Of a stretch of 64,000 bases of DNA, positions 16,249 through 24,988 are shown piece after piece. The position numbers and the translations under genes are program-made. Every line of letters starts with the position of its first letter. Within the stretch, counting starts at the first letter, position 1. Below the pieces are notes generated by a model that made no database searches, was not told the origin of the DNA, and saw only the letters and a program-made list of their open reading frames with translations. The stretch is from Rhizobium sp. Leaf262 (lineage in GTDB: Bacteria > Pseudomonadota > Alphaproteobacteria > Rhizobiales > Rhizobiaceae): positions 248,613 to 312,612 of the forward strand of contig NZ_LMMM01000012.1 of NCBI RefSeq assembly GCF_001422245.1. Direction: 5' to 3'.

Positions 16249-17433
16249 ATGAGCAAGAAATGGCGCCCGGCAACACAGCTGGTACACGGCGGCACACGGC
16301 GTTCCCCATATGGTGAAACATCCGAAGCGATCTATCTGACGCAGGGCTTCGTTTATGAAAGTTCGGAAGCGGCGGAAGCCCGCTTCAAGGGTGAGACGGA
16401 CGGTTTTATCTACGCCCGCTACGCCAGCCCGACCAATGACATGTTCGAAAAGCGCATGTGCCTGCTGGAAGGTGCCGAAGATGCGCGCGCCACGGCATCC
16501 GGCATGGCTGCCGTCAGCGCTGCCATTCTGTGCCAGTTGAAGGCAGGCGACCACATCGTTGCTGCGCGCGCCCTGTTCGGTTCCTGCCGGTGGGTTGTCG
16601 AAACACTGGCGCCGAAATACGGCATCGAATGCACGCTGGTCGATGGTCGTGATCTGGCCAATTGGGAAAAGGCGATCCAGCCCAACACCAAGCTGTTCTT
16701 CCTCGAAAGCCCGACAAACCCTACGCTGGAAGTGGTCGATATCGCCGGCGTTGCTAAGCTCGCCAACCAGATCGGCGCGAAGCTGGTGGTCGACAACGTG
16801 TTTGCCACGCCGCTTTTCCAGAAGCCATTGGAACTGGGTGCGCATATCGTCGTCTACTCCGCGACCAAGCACATCGATGGTCAGGGCCGTTGCCTGGGTG
16901 GCGTCGTTCTCTCCGACAAAAAATGGATCGAGGAAGAGCTTCAGGATTATTTCCGCCATACCGGCCCGGCCATGTCTCCCTTTAACGCCTGGACCCTGCT
17001 GAAGGGCATCGAAACGTTGCCGCTTCGCGTGCGCCAGCAGACGGCCAATGCGGGCAAGATTGCCGATTTCCTTGCCGATCAGGGGAAGGTCGCCAAGGTG
17101 ATCTATCCCGGTCGCGCCGACCATCCGCAGGCCGATATCATCGCCAAGCAGATGACGGGCGGCTCGACGCTGGTATGCTTTGAACTGAAGGGCGGCAAGG
17201 AAGCGGCGTTCCAGTTGCAGAACGCGCTTGAAGTCGTCAAGATTTCCAACAATCTGGGCGATGCCAAGAGCCTGATCACTCATCCTGGCACGACCACGCA
17301 CAAGAACCTGACGGATGAAGCCCGTGCGGAACTGGGCATTTCCGGTGGCACGTTGCGTCTTTCCTGCGGCATCGAAGATACCGATGACCTGCTGGAGGAT
17401 TTTGCAGCCGCGCTGGCCAAGGTTTCTGCCTGA
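16249..17433 (+). CDS. metZ: O-succinylhomoserine sulfhydrylase
   Basis: A 394-residue enzyme of the Cys/Met-metabolism PLP family. It makes homocysteine from O-succinyl- (or O-acetyl-) homoserine and sulfide in methionine synthesis. The PLP lysine is Lys207 in VVYSATKHIDGQGR; cofactor residues lie in GMAAVSAA and the ESPTNPTLEV...VDNVFATP stretch; the C-terminus has THPGTTTH. Expression is predicted to fall when SAM is high, through the SAM-II riboswitch and terminator upstream. A weak GC hairpin at about 17450-17469 follows the gene. Confidence 0.95.
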   Translation: MSKKWRPATQLVHGGTRRSPYGETSEAIYLTQGFVYESSEAAEARFKGETDGFIYARYASPTNDMFEKRMCLLEGAEDARATASGMAAVSAAILCQLKAGDHIVAARALFGSCRWVVETLAPKYGIECTLVDGRDLANWEKAIQPNTKLFFLESPTNPTLEVVDIAGVAKLANQIGAKLVVDNVFATPLFQKPLELGAHIVVYSATKHIDGQGRCLGGVVLSDKKWIEEELQDYFRHTGPAMSPFNAWTLLKGIETLPLRVRQQTANAGKIADFLADQGKVAKVIYPGRADHPQADIIAKQMTGGSTLVCFELKGGKEAAFQLQNALEVVKISNNLGDAKSLITHPGTTTHKNLTDEARAELGISGGTLRLSCGIEDTDDLLEDFAAALAKVSA

Positions 17434-17652
17434 TATCCATCAATGATGGCCCGGCATGCTGTCGGGCTATCTTCCCTTCGCCACTGATCCAGCAGCGCCG
17501 GATCAAGCGATATTTACCGACAACCGCGTTTCAGACAGACGAAATATGCGACTGTTTTGTAAAGCAAAGCTAATATGGCTTTGAGTTTCTTGACGATGGC
17601 ATGCGCCTGTAGTGTAGAGTGGTTGAACAAGCAATTACTTAAGGCCCTGTGA

Positions 17653-18045
17653 ATGTACCGTGCGCTGACGAGGGATATCGAGGTCACTGTCGACCCCTAT
17701 TATCTTGAAGAGCAATCTGACCCGGATGACAGTCGTTATGTCTGGGGTTACACGGTCGTGATTTCGAACAACTCGGATATTGCAGTCACCCTGGTCAATC
17801 GCTACTGGCACATTACGGATGAAAGCGGGCAAGTGGACGAGGTGTCGGGACCCGGCGTTATCGGCGAGCAGCCGCATTTGAAGCCCGGCGATAGCTATGA
17901 ATACTCGTCGGGATGCCCGCTCGATACTCCCTCGGGAATGATGTTCGGCCATTATGAGATGCAGGCCGATACGGGTGAAGTCTTTACCGTCGCCATTCCC
18001 GCTTTCTCTCTGGACAGCCCCGGCTTGTCTCGGGTTTTGAATTAG
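17653..18045 (+). CDS. apaG: ApaG domain protein
   Basis: A 130-residue all-beta protein with the ApaG pattern: [22 protein letters not shown].....V.L..RYWHITD..G...EV.G.GV.GEQP.L.PG..YEYSSG, then GMMFGHYEM. ApaG has an immunoglobulin-like fold and has been linked to cobalt/magnesium phenotypes in enterobacteria; its biochemical role is not established. It starts about 220 bp after metZ. Confidence 0.93.
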   Translation: MYRALTRDIEVTVDPYYLEEQSDPDDSRYVWGYTVVISNNSDIAVTLVNRYWHITDESGQVDEVSGPGVIGEQPHLKPGDSYEYSSGCPLDTPSGMMFGHYEMQADTGEVFTVAIPAFSLDSPGLSRVLN

Positions 18046-18174
18046 AGTTTAGCCGCAGTTTGTAAAACTTCGATAAGGCTATATCGAGATAACGGGGAAA
18101 TTCACGCATTAGAGTTGCTCAAATATGCAATACGCGTGTAATGCGCGCATATTTGATCGCAGGGACTCAACAGC

Positions 18175-18765
18175 ATGATTTTTCGGTTTCTTATTCCCGC
18201 CATTGCAGTGTCTGGAATGGCGCTTAGTGGCTGCCAGACACATAAGCCAATTGCCATGAGCGTTGCCGCAACGCCGACTTCACCCAACATTCAGCACGGC
18301 GACGTCCTGGCGCCTCAACGGACTGCTGGGCAAGATATACCTGCGCTGCGGGGCAACGAGATCGCAACAATAAGAACCTACGAGTACACGAAGAAGAACG
18401 ACTCCGACTTTAGCACTCGATCTGAAATTGAAGCTGTTGATTGCGTGCTCGAGAGCGATGGTTATAAGGCGTCGATTAAGACGCCTGCCCAAGTACGCGT
18501 TCCCGACTATGGCTACGCTTCCCGGCCTATCTCCGTGCGCTGCACGGCCACCGGCTACAGGCCTGGCGTTGCCAATGTTGTCGCAGTCAACAAATCTGCC
18601 GACCAGCGCATGTCATCTGGTAGCAATGCCGGTCTGGCAGGCATTGTCGTCATGGCGGTGGTCAATGCGGCATCCGACCAGAAAAAGGATGATTTCGTGT
18701 ATCCGCCAATCAACGTTACGATGAACCGGATTGGCTGCGAAACGAGCAAAGTAACCTGCCGCTAG
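18175..18765 (+). CDS. Predicted lipoprotein, conserved hypothetical
   Basis: A 196-residue protein with a lipoprotein signal (FLIPAIAVSGMALSGC), so Cys20 is the likely lipidation site. The mature part has four spaced cysteines (VDCVLES, VRCTATGY, IGCETS, VTCR) and a glycine/alanine-rich hydrophobic stretch at about 156-170 (AGLAGIVVMAVVNAAS). I do not recognise a family with known function. It stands alone between apaG and hslO and ends in a strong terminator. Confidence 0.72.
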   Translation: MIFRFLIPAIAVSGMALSGCQTHKPIAMSVAATPTSPNIQHGDVLAPQRTAGQDIPALRGNEIATIRTYEYTKKNDSDFSTRSEIEAVDCVLESDGYKASIKTPAQVRVPDYGYASRPISVRCTATGYRPGVANVVAVNKSADQRMSSGSNAGLAGIVVMAVVNAASDQKKDDFVYPPINVTMNRIGCETSKVTCR

Positions 18766-18790
18766 ACAATAGCGCTGGGCGTTAGGCATA

Positions 18791-18817
18791 AAAGGCGGGA
18801 TCAGCTCCCGCCTTTTT
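18791..18817. terminator. Bidirectional terminator between the lipoprotein gene and hslO
   Basis: GGCGGGA (18794-18800) and TCCCGCC (18806-18812) form a stem with a 5-base loop, flanked by AAA and TTTTT. It serves two convergent genes. Confidence 0.85.
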
Positions 18818-18822
18818 CGTTC

Positions 18823-19815
18823 TCAATCGACCGCCGCGACTTCCTCGACCGGATAACGGTAGGTCGTCGAGCAGAACTCGCAGGTAACAGAAATGACGCC
18901 GTCCTCCTGGCTATCGTTGATCTCCTCGGCGGAGAATCCCGATAGAACGCCCTTGATCTTTTCGCGTGAGCAGTTGCAGCGGTCCACGATCAATTGCGGA
19001 TCAAAGACGCGTACGCCCTGCTCGTGAAACAGCCGGAACAACAGCTTTTCGGCTGGAACCTGCGGATCGGTCAGTTCGTCCATATGTACGGTGTCGATCA
19101 GTGCCACCGCTTCGTTCCAGGCATCGTCATGGGCAACCTCGAAGTCGCCCTCGTCGCCATCTCCGCCCGGCAGATCCTGCGGACGAAGACGTTCAGGTGC
19201 CTGCGGGAGGAACTGTGCGATGATGCCGCCCGCACGCCAGCCATGGCGTGGCTTGCCATCGGCACCCCGATCGAACAGCTCCGCAACGCCAAGCCTGACC
19301 CGGGTCGGCAACTGTTCAGATTGCCGGAAATAAACACCTGCAATGGCTTCCAACGACGACCCGTCCAGTGGCACGATGCCTTGGTAAGGCTGCATGCCCA
19401 CACCTTGATCGATAGTGAAGGCAAGGATGCCGCTACCCAGCAACTCTTCCGGCGAAGTCTGGCCAGCAGCCGTGGCTTCCGCCAGCCGCTCTTCATCGAA
19501 ACGGGCGTAGGCACGCATGTTTTCCGGCGCCGTGAAATCGGCCACCAGAAGATCGACTGGACCATCTCCCTTGGTTTGGAGGGTGAGCTTTCCGGAAAAT
19601 TTGAGCGAGGTGCCGATCAGTGCCGTCAAGACAACGGCCTCTGCCAGAAGACGCGCGACCACGGGCGGGTAATCGTGCCGCTCCAAAATAGCATTCAGAA
19701 GCGGGCCGACCTGAACGGCACGACCACGCACGTCGAGACCTTCCACCTGAAAGGGGACGACCTTGTCATCGCCTGCGAATTGAAGGCTATCCAGCTCTAC
19801 CGTTACATCTGCCAT
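18823..19815 (-). CDS. hslO: Redox-regulated chaperone Hsp33
   Basis: A protein of about 330 residues. The N-terminal domain begins FAGDDKVVPFQVEGLDVRGRAVQ and continues with LTLQTKGDGPVDLLVADF. The C-terminal zinc switch has the four cysteines as CNC and CEFC (DRCNCSREKI, SVTCEFCSTTYRYP). Hsp33 is a cytosolic holdase activated when these cysteines are oxidised. MADVTVEL at 19815 is the preferred start; the frame extends to 19863. It lies downstream of argD-argF on the same strand. Confidence 0.92.
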   Translation of the reverse strand: MADVTVELDSLQFAGDDKVVPFQVEGLDVRGRAVQVGPLLNAILERHDYPPVVARLLAEAVVLTALIGTSLKFSGKLTLQTKGDGPVDLLVADFTAPENMRAYARFDEERLAEATAAGQTSPEELLGSGILAFTIDQGVGMQPYQGIVPLDGSSLEAIAGVYFRQSEQLPTRVRLGVAELFDRGADGKPRHGWRAGGIIAQFLPQAPERLRPQDLPGGDGDEGDFEVAHDDAWNEAVALIDTVHMDELTDPQVPAEKLLFRLFHEQGVRVFDPQLIVDRCNCSREKIKGVLSGFSAEEINDSQEDGVISVTCEFCSTTYRYPVEEVAAVD

Positions 19816-20039
19816 ATCCAACTCCTTGACGCCCGTCCGCATGTCCGCAACCGCTTGCGACACATCAATGCCGTGACCGATATCGCGACGGGTATAATAT
19901 TCGTTCTTGCACAGACGCCCGGAAAGCGAAACCGCTACCGGGGCTGTGTGCGATGAACAATTGATGAAAAGCCGCCTTCAAAACATCCGGCAGCATCGAC
20001 TGGCACTAGAAATGGGAAGCCAGTGCGAAATTTCAACCC

Positions 20040-20071
20040 TCCGGCACACCGCCCCGAAGGTGGGTGCCGGA
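20040..20071. terminator. Inverted repeat after argF
   Basis: TCCGGCAC (20040-20047) and GTGCCGGA (20064-20071) form a perfect 8-bp stem, 8 bp past the argF stop on the minus strand. There is no clear T run, so it may be a mRNA-end or stabilising hairpin rather than a classic terminator. Confidence 0.45.
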
Positions 20072-20078
20072 TGCGAAA

Positions 20079-20996
20079 TCAGATGACGCCCATGCACCAT
20101 GCGATGATGGCTTTTTGCGCATGCAGGCGGTTTTCGGCTTCATCGAACACCACGGATTGTGGCCCGTCGATGACCTCATCCGTCACCTCCTCACCACGAT
20201 GCGCAGGCAGGCAATGCATGAACAATGCGTCCTTGTTGGCCTTGCCCATCAGCGCCGCATTGACCTGATAAGGCTGGAAGATATTGTGGCCACGCGCCTT
20301 GTGCTCCTGGTTCATGGAGACCCACGTATCGGTCACGACGCAGTCCGCACCATCAACGGCGCGATCCGCATCATGGCACAGCATGATTTCGCCGCCATTG
20401 TTGCGCGCCCAGTTCAAGAACCGGTCATGCGGCTCGGAGCCCATCGGCACGGCCATGTTCATGCGATAACCGAAACGGGCGGCACCCTCGACCAGCGAAT
20501 GCAACACGTTGTTGCCATCACCCGTCCAGGCGATGGTCTTGCCTTTGACTGGGCCGCGATGCTCTTCGAATGTCAGGATATCCGCCATGATCTGGCATGG
20601 ATGTGTATCGTCGGTTAGGCCGTTGATGACGGGCACCGTCGCATGTTCGGCAAGTTCCAGAAGACGCGAATGATCGGTCGTGCGGATCATGATCGCATCG
20701 ACATAGCGCGACAGCACCTTGGCTGTATCGCCGATGGTTTCGGCGCGACCCAGCTGCATTTCCGTGCCGGACAAAAACAGCGTCTCGCCGCCCAGTTGAC
20801 GCATGCCCACATCGAAGGACACGCGGGTGCGGGTTGATGGCTTTTCGAAAATCATCGCCAGCATCTTACCGGCCAGCGGCTTTTCCGCCGTTCCGTTCTT
20901 GGTGGCGATCTTGCGGCTGCGTGCGTCATCGAGAATGACCCGCAGGTCTTCCGAACCGACGGCCGAAAGGTCTAGAAAATGCTTTGCTGATGCCAT
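20079..20996 (-). CDS. argF: Ornithine carbamoyltransferase
   Basis: A 305-residue enzyme that joins ornithine and carbamoyl phosphate to make citrulline in arginine synthesis. The carbamoyl-phosphate site STRTR is at residues 54-58 ([12 protein letters not shown]). The ornithine-loop and catalytic cysteine region reads [29 protein letters not shown] and DTWVSM are also present. It follows argD with a 51-bp gap, which supports an argDF operon. Confidence 0.96.
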   Translation of the reverse strand: MASAKHFLDLSAVGSEDLRVILDDARSRKIATKNGTAEKPLAGKMLAMIFEKPSTRTRVSFDVGMRQLGGETLFLSGTEMQLGRAETIGDTAKVLSRYVDAIMIRTTDHSRLLELAEHATVPVINGLTDDTHPCQIMADILTFEEHRGPVKGKTIAWTGDGNNVLHSLVEGAARFGYRMNMAVPMGSEPHDRFLNWARNNGGEIMLCHDADRAVDGADCVVTDTWVSMNQEHKARGHNIFQPYQVNAALMGKANKDALFMHCLPAHRGEEVTDEVIDGPQSVVFDEAENRLHAQKAIIAWCMGVI

Positions 20997-21047
20997 TTTT
21001 AAAAAGTCCCATAATACGGGCGACCCCTGCCAGCCCGGGCGCGCCTG

Positions 21048-22244
21048 TCAGGCGCTCTTTGCCAGTTTCGTGGTCAGTGCTTCCGCTGCTTTTTCAAGGC
21101 GTGCAAGACCGTCGCGCACTTCCTCCGCCGTCACCACAAGGGGTGGCAGCAGGCGGATCACGTTGTCGCCGGCGGGAACGCCAAGAAGATGTTCGGCCCG
21201 GATGGCCTGCAGAAGATCGGCAGACGGCACCTTTGCCTTGATGCCAAGCAGCAGTCCTTCACCACGAATTTCCTCGATCACGTCGGGGTAGCGATCTTTC
21301 AGCGAGGCGAGCCCCTGACGAAAGACCAGCGCGACGTCGCGGACATGCTGGAGGAAGCCGTCCGCCAGCACGATGTCCAGCACGGCGTTGCCGCAGGCCA
21401 TAGCCAACGGGTTGCCGCCATAGGTCGTGCCGTGGACACCAGCCGTCATGCCGGATGCCGCCTCAGCCGTTGCAAGGCACGCGCCGAAAGGAAAACCGCC
21501 GCCGATGCCCTTGGCAACAGCCATGATATCGGGGGCCACGCCCGACCGTTCATAAGCAAAGAACTTGCCCGTGCGGCCAACGCCGGTCTGCACTTCGTCG
21601 AAAATCAGTAGCAGGCCATGCTCTTCGCACAGCGCCCGCAGCTCACGAAGGAATTCGGACTCGGCGGAGCGAATGCCACCCTCACCCTGGATAGGCTCGA
21701 TGAGCAGCGCTGCCGTTTCGGGAACGATCGCGGCTTTCAGCGCATCGAGGTCACCGAACGGCACCTGGTCGAAACCGTCGACCTTGGGACCGAAGCCTTC
21801 GATATATTTCGGCTGGCCGCCTGCGGCGATGGTTGCGAGCGTACGGCCATGAAACGCGCCTTCGAAGGTGATGATGCGAAATTTCTCCGGATGACCGTGG
21901 GTATAATGATACCGCCGTGCCGTCTTGATCGCGCATTCCAGGGCCTCGGCACCGGAATTGGTGAAAAAGACTTTATCCGCAAAGGTTGCATCCGTCAGAC
22001 GCCTAGCCAGAGTCTCCTGACCTGCGACTTCATAGAGGTTGGAGAGGTGCCATACCTTCTCTGCCTGCGACTTCAGCGCCTCCACCATATGGGGATGGCT
22101 GTGGCCGACGGAGGTGACCGCAACGCCCGCACCGAAATCCAGATATCGCTCGCCCGTTTCGGTTATGAGCCACACGCCCTCGCCGCGCTCGAAGCGCAAA
22201 GGGGCTCTGGAAAACGTATCGAACAATGGCGCGGTGTCGGCCAT
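21048..22244 (-). CDS. argD: Acetylornithine transaminase
   Basis: A 398-residue class III PLP aminotransferase that converts N-acetylglutamate semialdehyde to N-acetylornithine. Motifs include the [14 protein letters not shown] start, [44 protein letters not shown], and the PLP lysine in [15 protein letters not shown]. It is the first gene of argD-argF, with hslO downstream. A terminator-like hairpin lies in its leader. Confidence 0.96.
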   Translation of the reverse strand: MADTAPLFDTFSRAPLRFERGEGVWLITETGERYLDFGAGVAVTSVGHSHPHMVEALKSQAEKVWHLSNLYEVAGQETLARRLTDATFADKVFFTNSGAEALECAIKTARRYHYTHGHPEKFRIITFEGAFHGRTLATIAAGGQPKYIEGFGPKVDGFDQVPFGDLDALKAAIVPETAALLIEPIQGEGGIRSAESEFLRELRALCEEHGLLLIFDEVQTGVGRTGKFFAYERSGVAPDIMAVAKGIGGGFPFGACLATAEAASGMTAGVHGTTYGGNPLAMACGNAVLDIVLADGFLQHVRDVALVFRQGLASLKDRYPDVIEEIRGEGLLLGIKAKVPSADLLQAIRAEHLLGVPAGDNVIRLLPPLVVTAEEVRDGLARLEKAAEALTTKLAKSA

Positions 22245-22310
22245 GGCTGCATCACTCCCTGCGCAAAGGCGCTGTCAATAGGGCTTATCGGTTATCCCGT
22301 GCCTGAAAAT

Positions 22311-22333
22311 CAAAAATGCCGCCTCACGGCGGC
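22311..22333 (-). terminator. Terminator-like hairpin in the argD leader
   Basis: On the minus strand GCCGCC (22333-22328) and GGCGGC (22323-22318) form a stem with a GTGA loop followed by ATTTTTG. It lies about 67 bp before the argD ATG. A competing pairing of upstream AAATGCC with GGCATTT is possible. It could be an attenuator or the end of an upstream transcript. Confidence 0.5.
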
Positions 22334-22462
22334 TTCGGGCATTTCTAGAATGCGAGCGCACTATTGTCGCTTCCCTGGCCGATGTCAACAAATGTCCTCG
22401 TTTTGCGGCATTCTCAAGCCATGGTAGCTTCAGAACGGAGACCCACAAGGTGTTGCTTTTCC

Positions 22463-22567
22463 GACTCACTGACGAAGCAAGTTGGGGAAAACCGGAAAAT
22501 CGATTCCAGATGATTCTCCCGACTCTTGTCACGGAGTCTGCCTACGATTAGGTTAACTCTCAATTAC
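22463..22567 (+). promoter_or_regulatory. GANTC-rich control region of gcrA
   Basis: The 434-bp gap between argD and gcrA holds five GANTC (CcrM) sites within 76 bp: 22463, 22502, 22512, 22521 and 22534. Just after them is a near-match to a CtrA box, TTAA-N7-TTAC (22553-22567). No convincing gene was seen in the gap. Confidence 0.6.
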
Positions 22568-22678
22568 TAGATCGCAAGCGGCGGACCTAGTCACCTACAA
22601 TCTGGCGGATACTCTGCGCGTGGTTTGCTCCATGGCATTAGAGGAAGATTCTGCCTGCGCGAAGAGCGGAGAAGCGGC

Positions 22679-23212
22679 ATGAACTGGACTGATGAACGGG
22701 TCGAAAAACTGAAGCGCCTATGGTCCGAAGGACTGAGCGCCAGCCAGATTGCAGCCCAGCTGGGCGGCGTCAGCCGCAACGCCGTCATCGGCAAGGTGCA
22801 CCGTCTCAACCTGCCGGGCCGCGCCAAGGCTGGCGGCACAGTTGCAACCACACGTCCTGCCACAAAGCGGCCGACCGCCACGGCTTCGACACCGCGCACG
22901 ACCACCTTCCAGGCCCGCGTGGCTCCGGCCCGCAACACAGTCCGTACCGCAGGCGCAACTGCGCTGAAGGACGAGATGGACATGGAAACGGCGCAGGTTC
23001 TCGAATATGTGCCCGTCAACAATGCAACCCTGCCGACTTCGCTGCGCCTGACGTTGACGGAATTGACGGAGCGCACCTGCAAATGGCCGGTCGGCGATCC
23101 GCTCAAGGACGACTTCCACTTCTGCGGTTGCGAGGCTTCTGAGGCTTCGCCTTACTGCAAGTTCCACGCCAAGATGGCTTACCAGCCGGTAAGTGAACGT
23201 CGCCGCGCCTAA
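22679..23212 (+). CDS. gcrA: GcrA cell-cycle regulator
   Basis: A 177-residue protein with the GcrA N-terminal helix-turn-helix (MNWTDERVEKLKRLWSEGLS, then SQIAAQLGGVSRNAVIGKVHRL). A variable Thr/Ala/Arg-rich linker follows, then a C-terminal domain with CKWPVGDP and FCGC...YCKFH cysteines. In Caulobacter GcrA binds sigma70 RNA polymerase and activates promoters carrying methylated GANTC sites. ATG at 22679 is chosen because the domain begins there; the frame is open from 22625. Confidence 0.93.
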   Translation: MNWTDERVEKLKRLWSEGLSASQIAAQLGGVSRNAVIGKVHRLNLPGRAKAGGTVATTRPATKRPTATASTPRTTTFQARVAPARNTVRTAGATALKDEMDMETAQVLEYVPVNNATLPTSLRLTLTELTERTCKWPVGDPLKDDFHFCGCEASEASPYCKFHAKMAYQPVSERRRA

Positions 23213-23243
23213 AAGCCGCGATTACGATGCGAAACGGACGAAG

Positions 23244-23267
23244 GCGGGTCTATTGGCCCGCTTTTTT
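23244..23267. terminator. Terminator after gcrA
   Basis: GCGGG and CCCGC form a hairpin (23244-23261) followed by six T residues. It overlaps the 3' end of the convergent gene at 23250-23696. Confidence 0.82.
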
Positions 23268-23696
23268 AATGTCTCGAATGGATCGCGGATGCCCAGACGA
23301 TGATCGATGGGATCGGCAGGCTTCGATCAGAGCGTCGACGATCCGCCCATCACTGTGGTAGGTCAAAATCTCACGCCAGTCGCGCGCCTCTTGTGCCGTG
23401 ATCAGTTCCGGCAGACGTGCCCGCACCCGCTCTTCTTCCGCCAGATGCTCTATGAAGCCGACAATGACAGCGGTGTTGACCTCTTGGTCGGGGGCCGAAA
23501 GACAGTAGCGCGCATAATCGATGATGCGCCGTGATTTTTCCATGTCGTCGGTTTTCACGCACGTCTCGAAGAACAGGCGTAACTCTATCCACGCCGCCAT
23601 GGGCGACCAGGCCCGCTCGATCTCGTCACGGATATCCGGTGCTGCTTCTATAGCCTTACGACGCCATGCGCTCATATAAACGGACCGTATCTGCAT
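23250..23696 (-). CDS. Conserved hypothetical protein
   Basis: A 148-residue, mostly helical, charged soluble protein with no signal peptide. The middle has a helix-rich block (AAWIELRLFFETCVKTDDMEKSRR..IDYARYCLSAPDQEVNTAV), which looks like a small helical-repeat fold. I do not recognise a family with a function. MSAWRR at 23675 is an alternative start. Its last codons lie inside the gcrA terminator hairpin, so the two transcripts overlap tail to tail. Confidence 0.6.
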   Translation of the reverse strand: MQIRSVYMSAWRRKAIEAAPDIRDEIERAWSPMAAWIELRLFFETCVKTDDMEKSRRIIDYARYCLSAPDQEVNTAVIVGFIEHLAEEERVRARLPELITAQEARDWREILTYHSDGRIVDALIEACRSHRSSSGHPRSIRDIKKAGQ

Positions 23697-23926
23697 GCAA
23701 TGACGTCAAGCCTCCCATAAAAAGAGAGGTTTTGCGACAGATTTTGCGTGCGGAAACGATTGTACGAGCGCTCGAGATGCTCCGAGGCGGCATGGCTGCG
23801 CGGAGATGCAAAGGCATAGCGGGCTGATGACTCAACGCCCGCGTTCAGGAAGGAGCATGGCAAAAAGTCCTTCCCGCCAGATCGCAGCCCTTCAGTCGAA
23901 TGGCTGCTGGATCATGGCAGATAGCG

Positions 23927-24316
23927 TCAGCCCTGGCGAGCCTTGCGGTTGGCATAGCGACGGTCGCGCTCGGCCTTGCGGGCGGCTTCGTCTTCTATGA
24001 CGCGGGCTATGCGGTTTTTATCGGCCAGCTTGCGAGCGTCTTCTTCGGCACTGGCAGCGGCTTCAAGTTCGGCTTCGTGCGCCAGGCGCTCGGCTTCAAG
24101 GCGGCTCTGTTCTTCGCGCTTCTGCTGCTCGCGCTCGGCACGCCGTGCTTCGCGGGCTTCCGCCACGGCGATGCGTTCTGCCTGCCTGGCTTCCCGGTTG
24201 GGTTCGGCGGCTTCTTTGGCGGCTTTGTAGGCGTCAAGAAGTGCGGCCTTCGCGTCGGCAGCAGCACTGCGACGGTCAGAAAGTTCGTTGTTTTTCACGT
24301 TTCTGCTGTTTTTCAA
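23927..24316 (-). CDS. DUF6481-family charged coiled-coil protein
   Basis: A 129-residue protein rich in Ala, Glu, Arg and Lys, predicted to be one long helix. It has the FxDRRxAAADAKxALLxxYK-like start (SDRRSAAADAKAALLDAYKAA) and an Arg-rich tail (AERDRRYANRKARQG). This fits the DUF6481 family of rhizobia; the function is unknown. It follows the 74-residue gene at 24353 with a 36-bp gap, so they may be co-transcribed. Confidence 0.7.
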   Translation of the reverse strand: MKNSRNVKNNELSDRRSAAADAKAALLDAYKAAKEAAEPNREARQAERIAVAEAREARRAEREQQKREEQSRLEAERLAHEAELEAAASAEEDARKLADKNRIARVIEDEAARKAERDRRYANRKARQG

Positions 24317-24352
24317 ATCTCTACTCCAATTGTCGTGTCCGTCCAGACAGGG

Positions 24353-24577
24353 TCACGATTTCTTACCGCGCTTGGACGGTGCCTTTGTGGGCGGGGCAAT
24401 GCTGTCCTGCAATTCCTTGGCAAGTCTGGCTTCGCGCAAACGCAGCGTCTTTTCATCCCGCGCCTGAGCGATGGAATTCAGCTCGTCGACCGCGTGACCC
24501 TTGGCAAAAAACTGCGACTGCGTCGCACCGAATGCGATTTCCGCCTGCTGGCGGGATTTGCTGTAGGATTCTGTCAT
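24353..24577 (-). CDS. Small hypothetical protein
   Basis: A 74-residue, hydrophilic, probably helical protein (SKSRQQAEIAFGATQSQF, then AKGHAVDELNSIAQARDEKT) with a lysine-rich C-terminus. It has a purine-rich GGGAACTTCC stretch just before ATG. The function is not known. The context is a rhizobial small-gene group with the DUF6481 gene and cspA. Confidence 0.6.
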   Translation of the reverse strand: MTESYSKSRQQAEIAFGATQSQFFAKGHAVDELNSIAQARDEKTLRLREARLAKELQDSIAPPTKAPSKRGKKS

Positions 24578-24686
24578 GGAAGTTCCCTTTCATGCCACAT
24601 CATGCACTTTCATGAGGTGGAGATTGAGTGGCTCAGAGCATCATCAAAACAGCGACGCGCACCAAGGGCTGGCCGACCAGCGGCAC

Positions 24687-24715
24687 AAAAAAAGGCCAGG
24701 CAACGTGCCTGACCT
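24687..24715 (-). terminator. Terminator of cspA
   Basis: On the minus strand AGGTCAGGC and GCCTGGCCT (24715-24693) form a strong stem with an ACGTT-type loop, followed by eight T residues. It lies about 65 bp past the cspA stop. Confidence 0.85.
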
Positions 24716-24778
24716 CGATTGGTCTCATGCTTTCGACAGTGCCAGTACATCCGTGGTCAAAGGAAAGCAGATTCCGAA

Positions 24779-24988
24779 TTAAGCAGCCTGGAGATTGCAG
24801 GCAGACATCTTGCCGGACTTGTTGTCCCGCTCAAGATCGTAGCTCAGCTTCTGGCCTTCTACGATTTCGCGCATACCTGCGCGCTCTACAGCGGAGATGT
24901 GCACGAATGCATCGGCTCCGCCGTTGTCTGGCTGAATGAAGCCGAAGCCTTTTGTGGAGTTAAACCATTTTACAGTGCCTGTGGTCAT
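24779..24988 (-). CDS. cspA: Cold-shock domain protein
   Basis: A 69-residue single cold-shock domain with both RNA-binding motifs, KGFGFIQPD (RNP1) and DAFVHISAVE (RNP2). Such proteins bind single-stranded RNA/DNA and act as RNA chaperones. MTTGTVKWF at 24988 is the usual family start; an in-frame ATG lies 15 bp earlier. A TATATT box on the minus strand (25049-25044) would give a leader of about 50 bases. Confidence 0.93.
   Translation of the reverse strand: MTTGTVKWFNSTKGFGFIQPDNGGADAFVHISAVERAGMREIVEGQKLSYDLERDNKSGKMSACNLQAA

Noticed and set aside
16069-17301. A 410-codon open frame on the minus strand
   Set aside because: It is antisense to metZ and would cross the SAM-II riboswitch and terminator; metZ is certain.
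18994-19956. A 320-codon open frame on the plus strand
   Set aside because: It is antisense to hslO; the Hsp33 zinc motif settles the coding strand.
22275-22532. An 85-codon minus-strand frame upstream of argD
   Set aside because: It runs through the GANTC cluster and the terminator-like hairpin, has no ribosome site I could see and no family pattern.
23857-24000. A 47-codon plus-strand frame with a good AAGGAG site
   Set aside because: The product has no pattern and its 3' half is antisense to the DUF6481 gene. The ribosome-site match alone is not enough.
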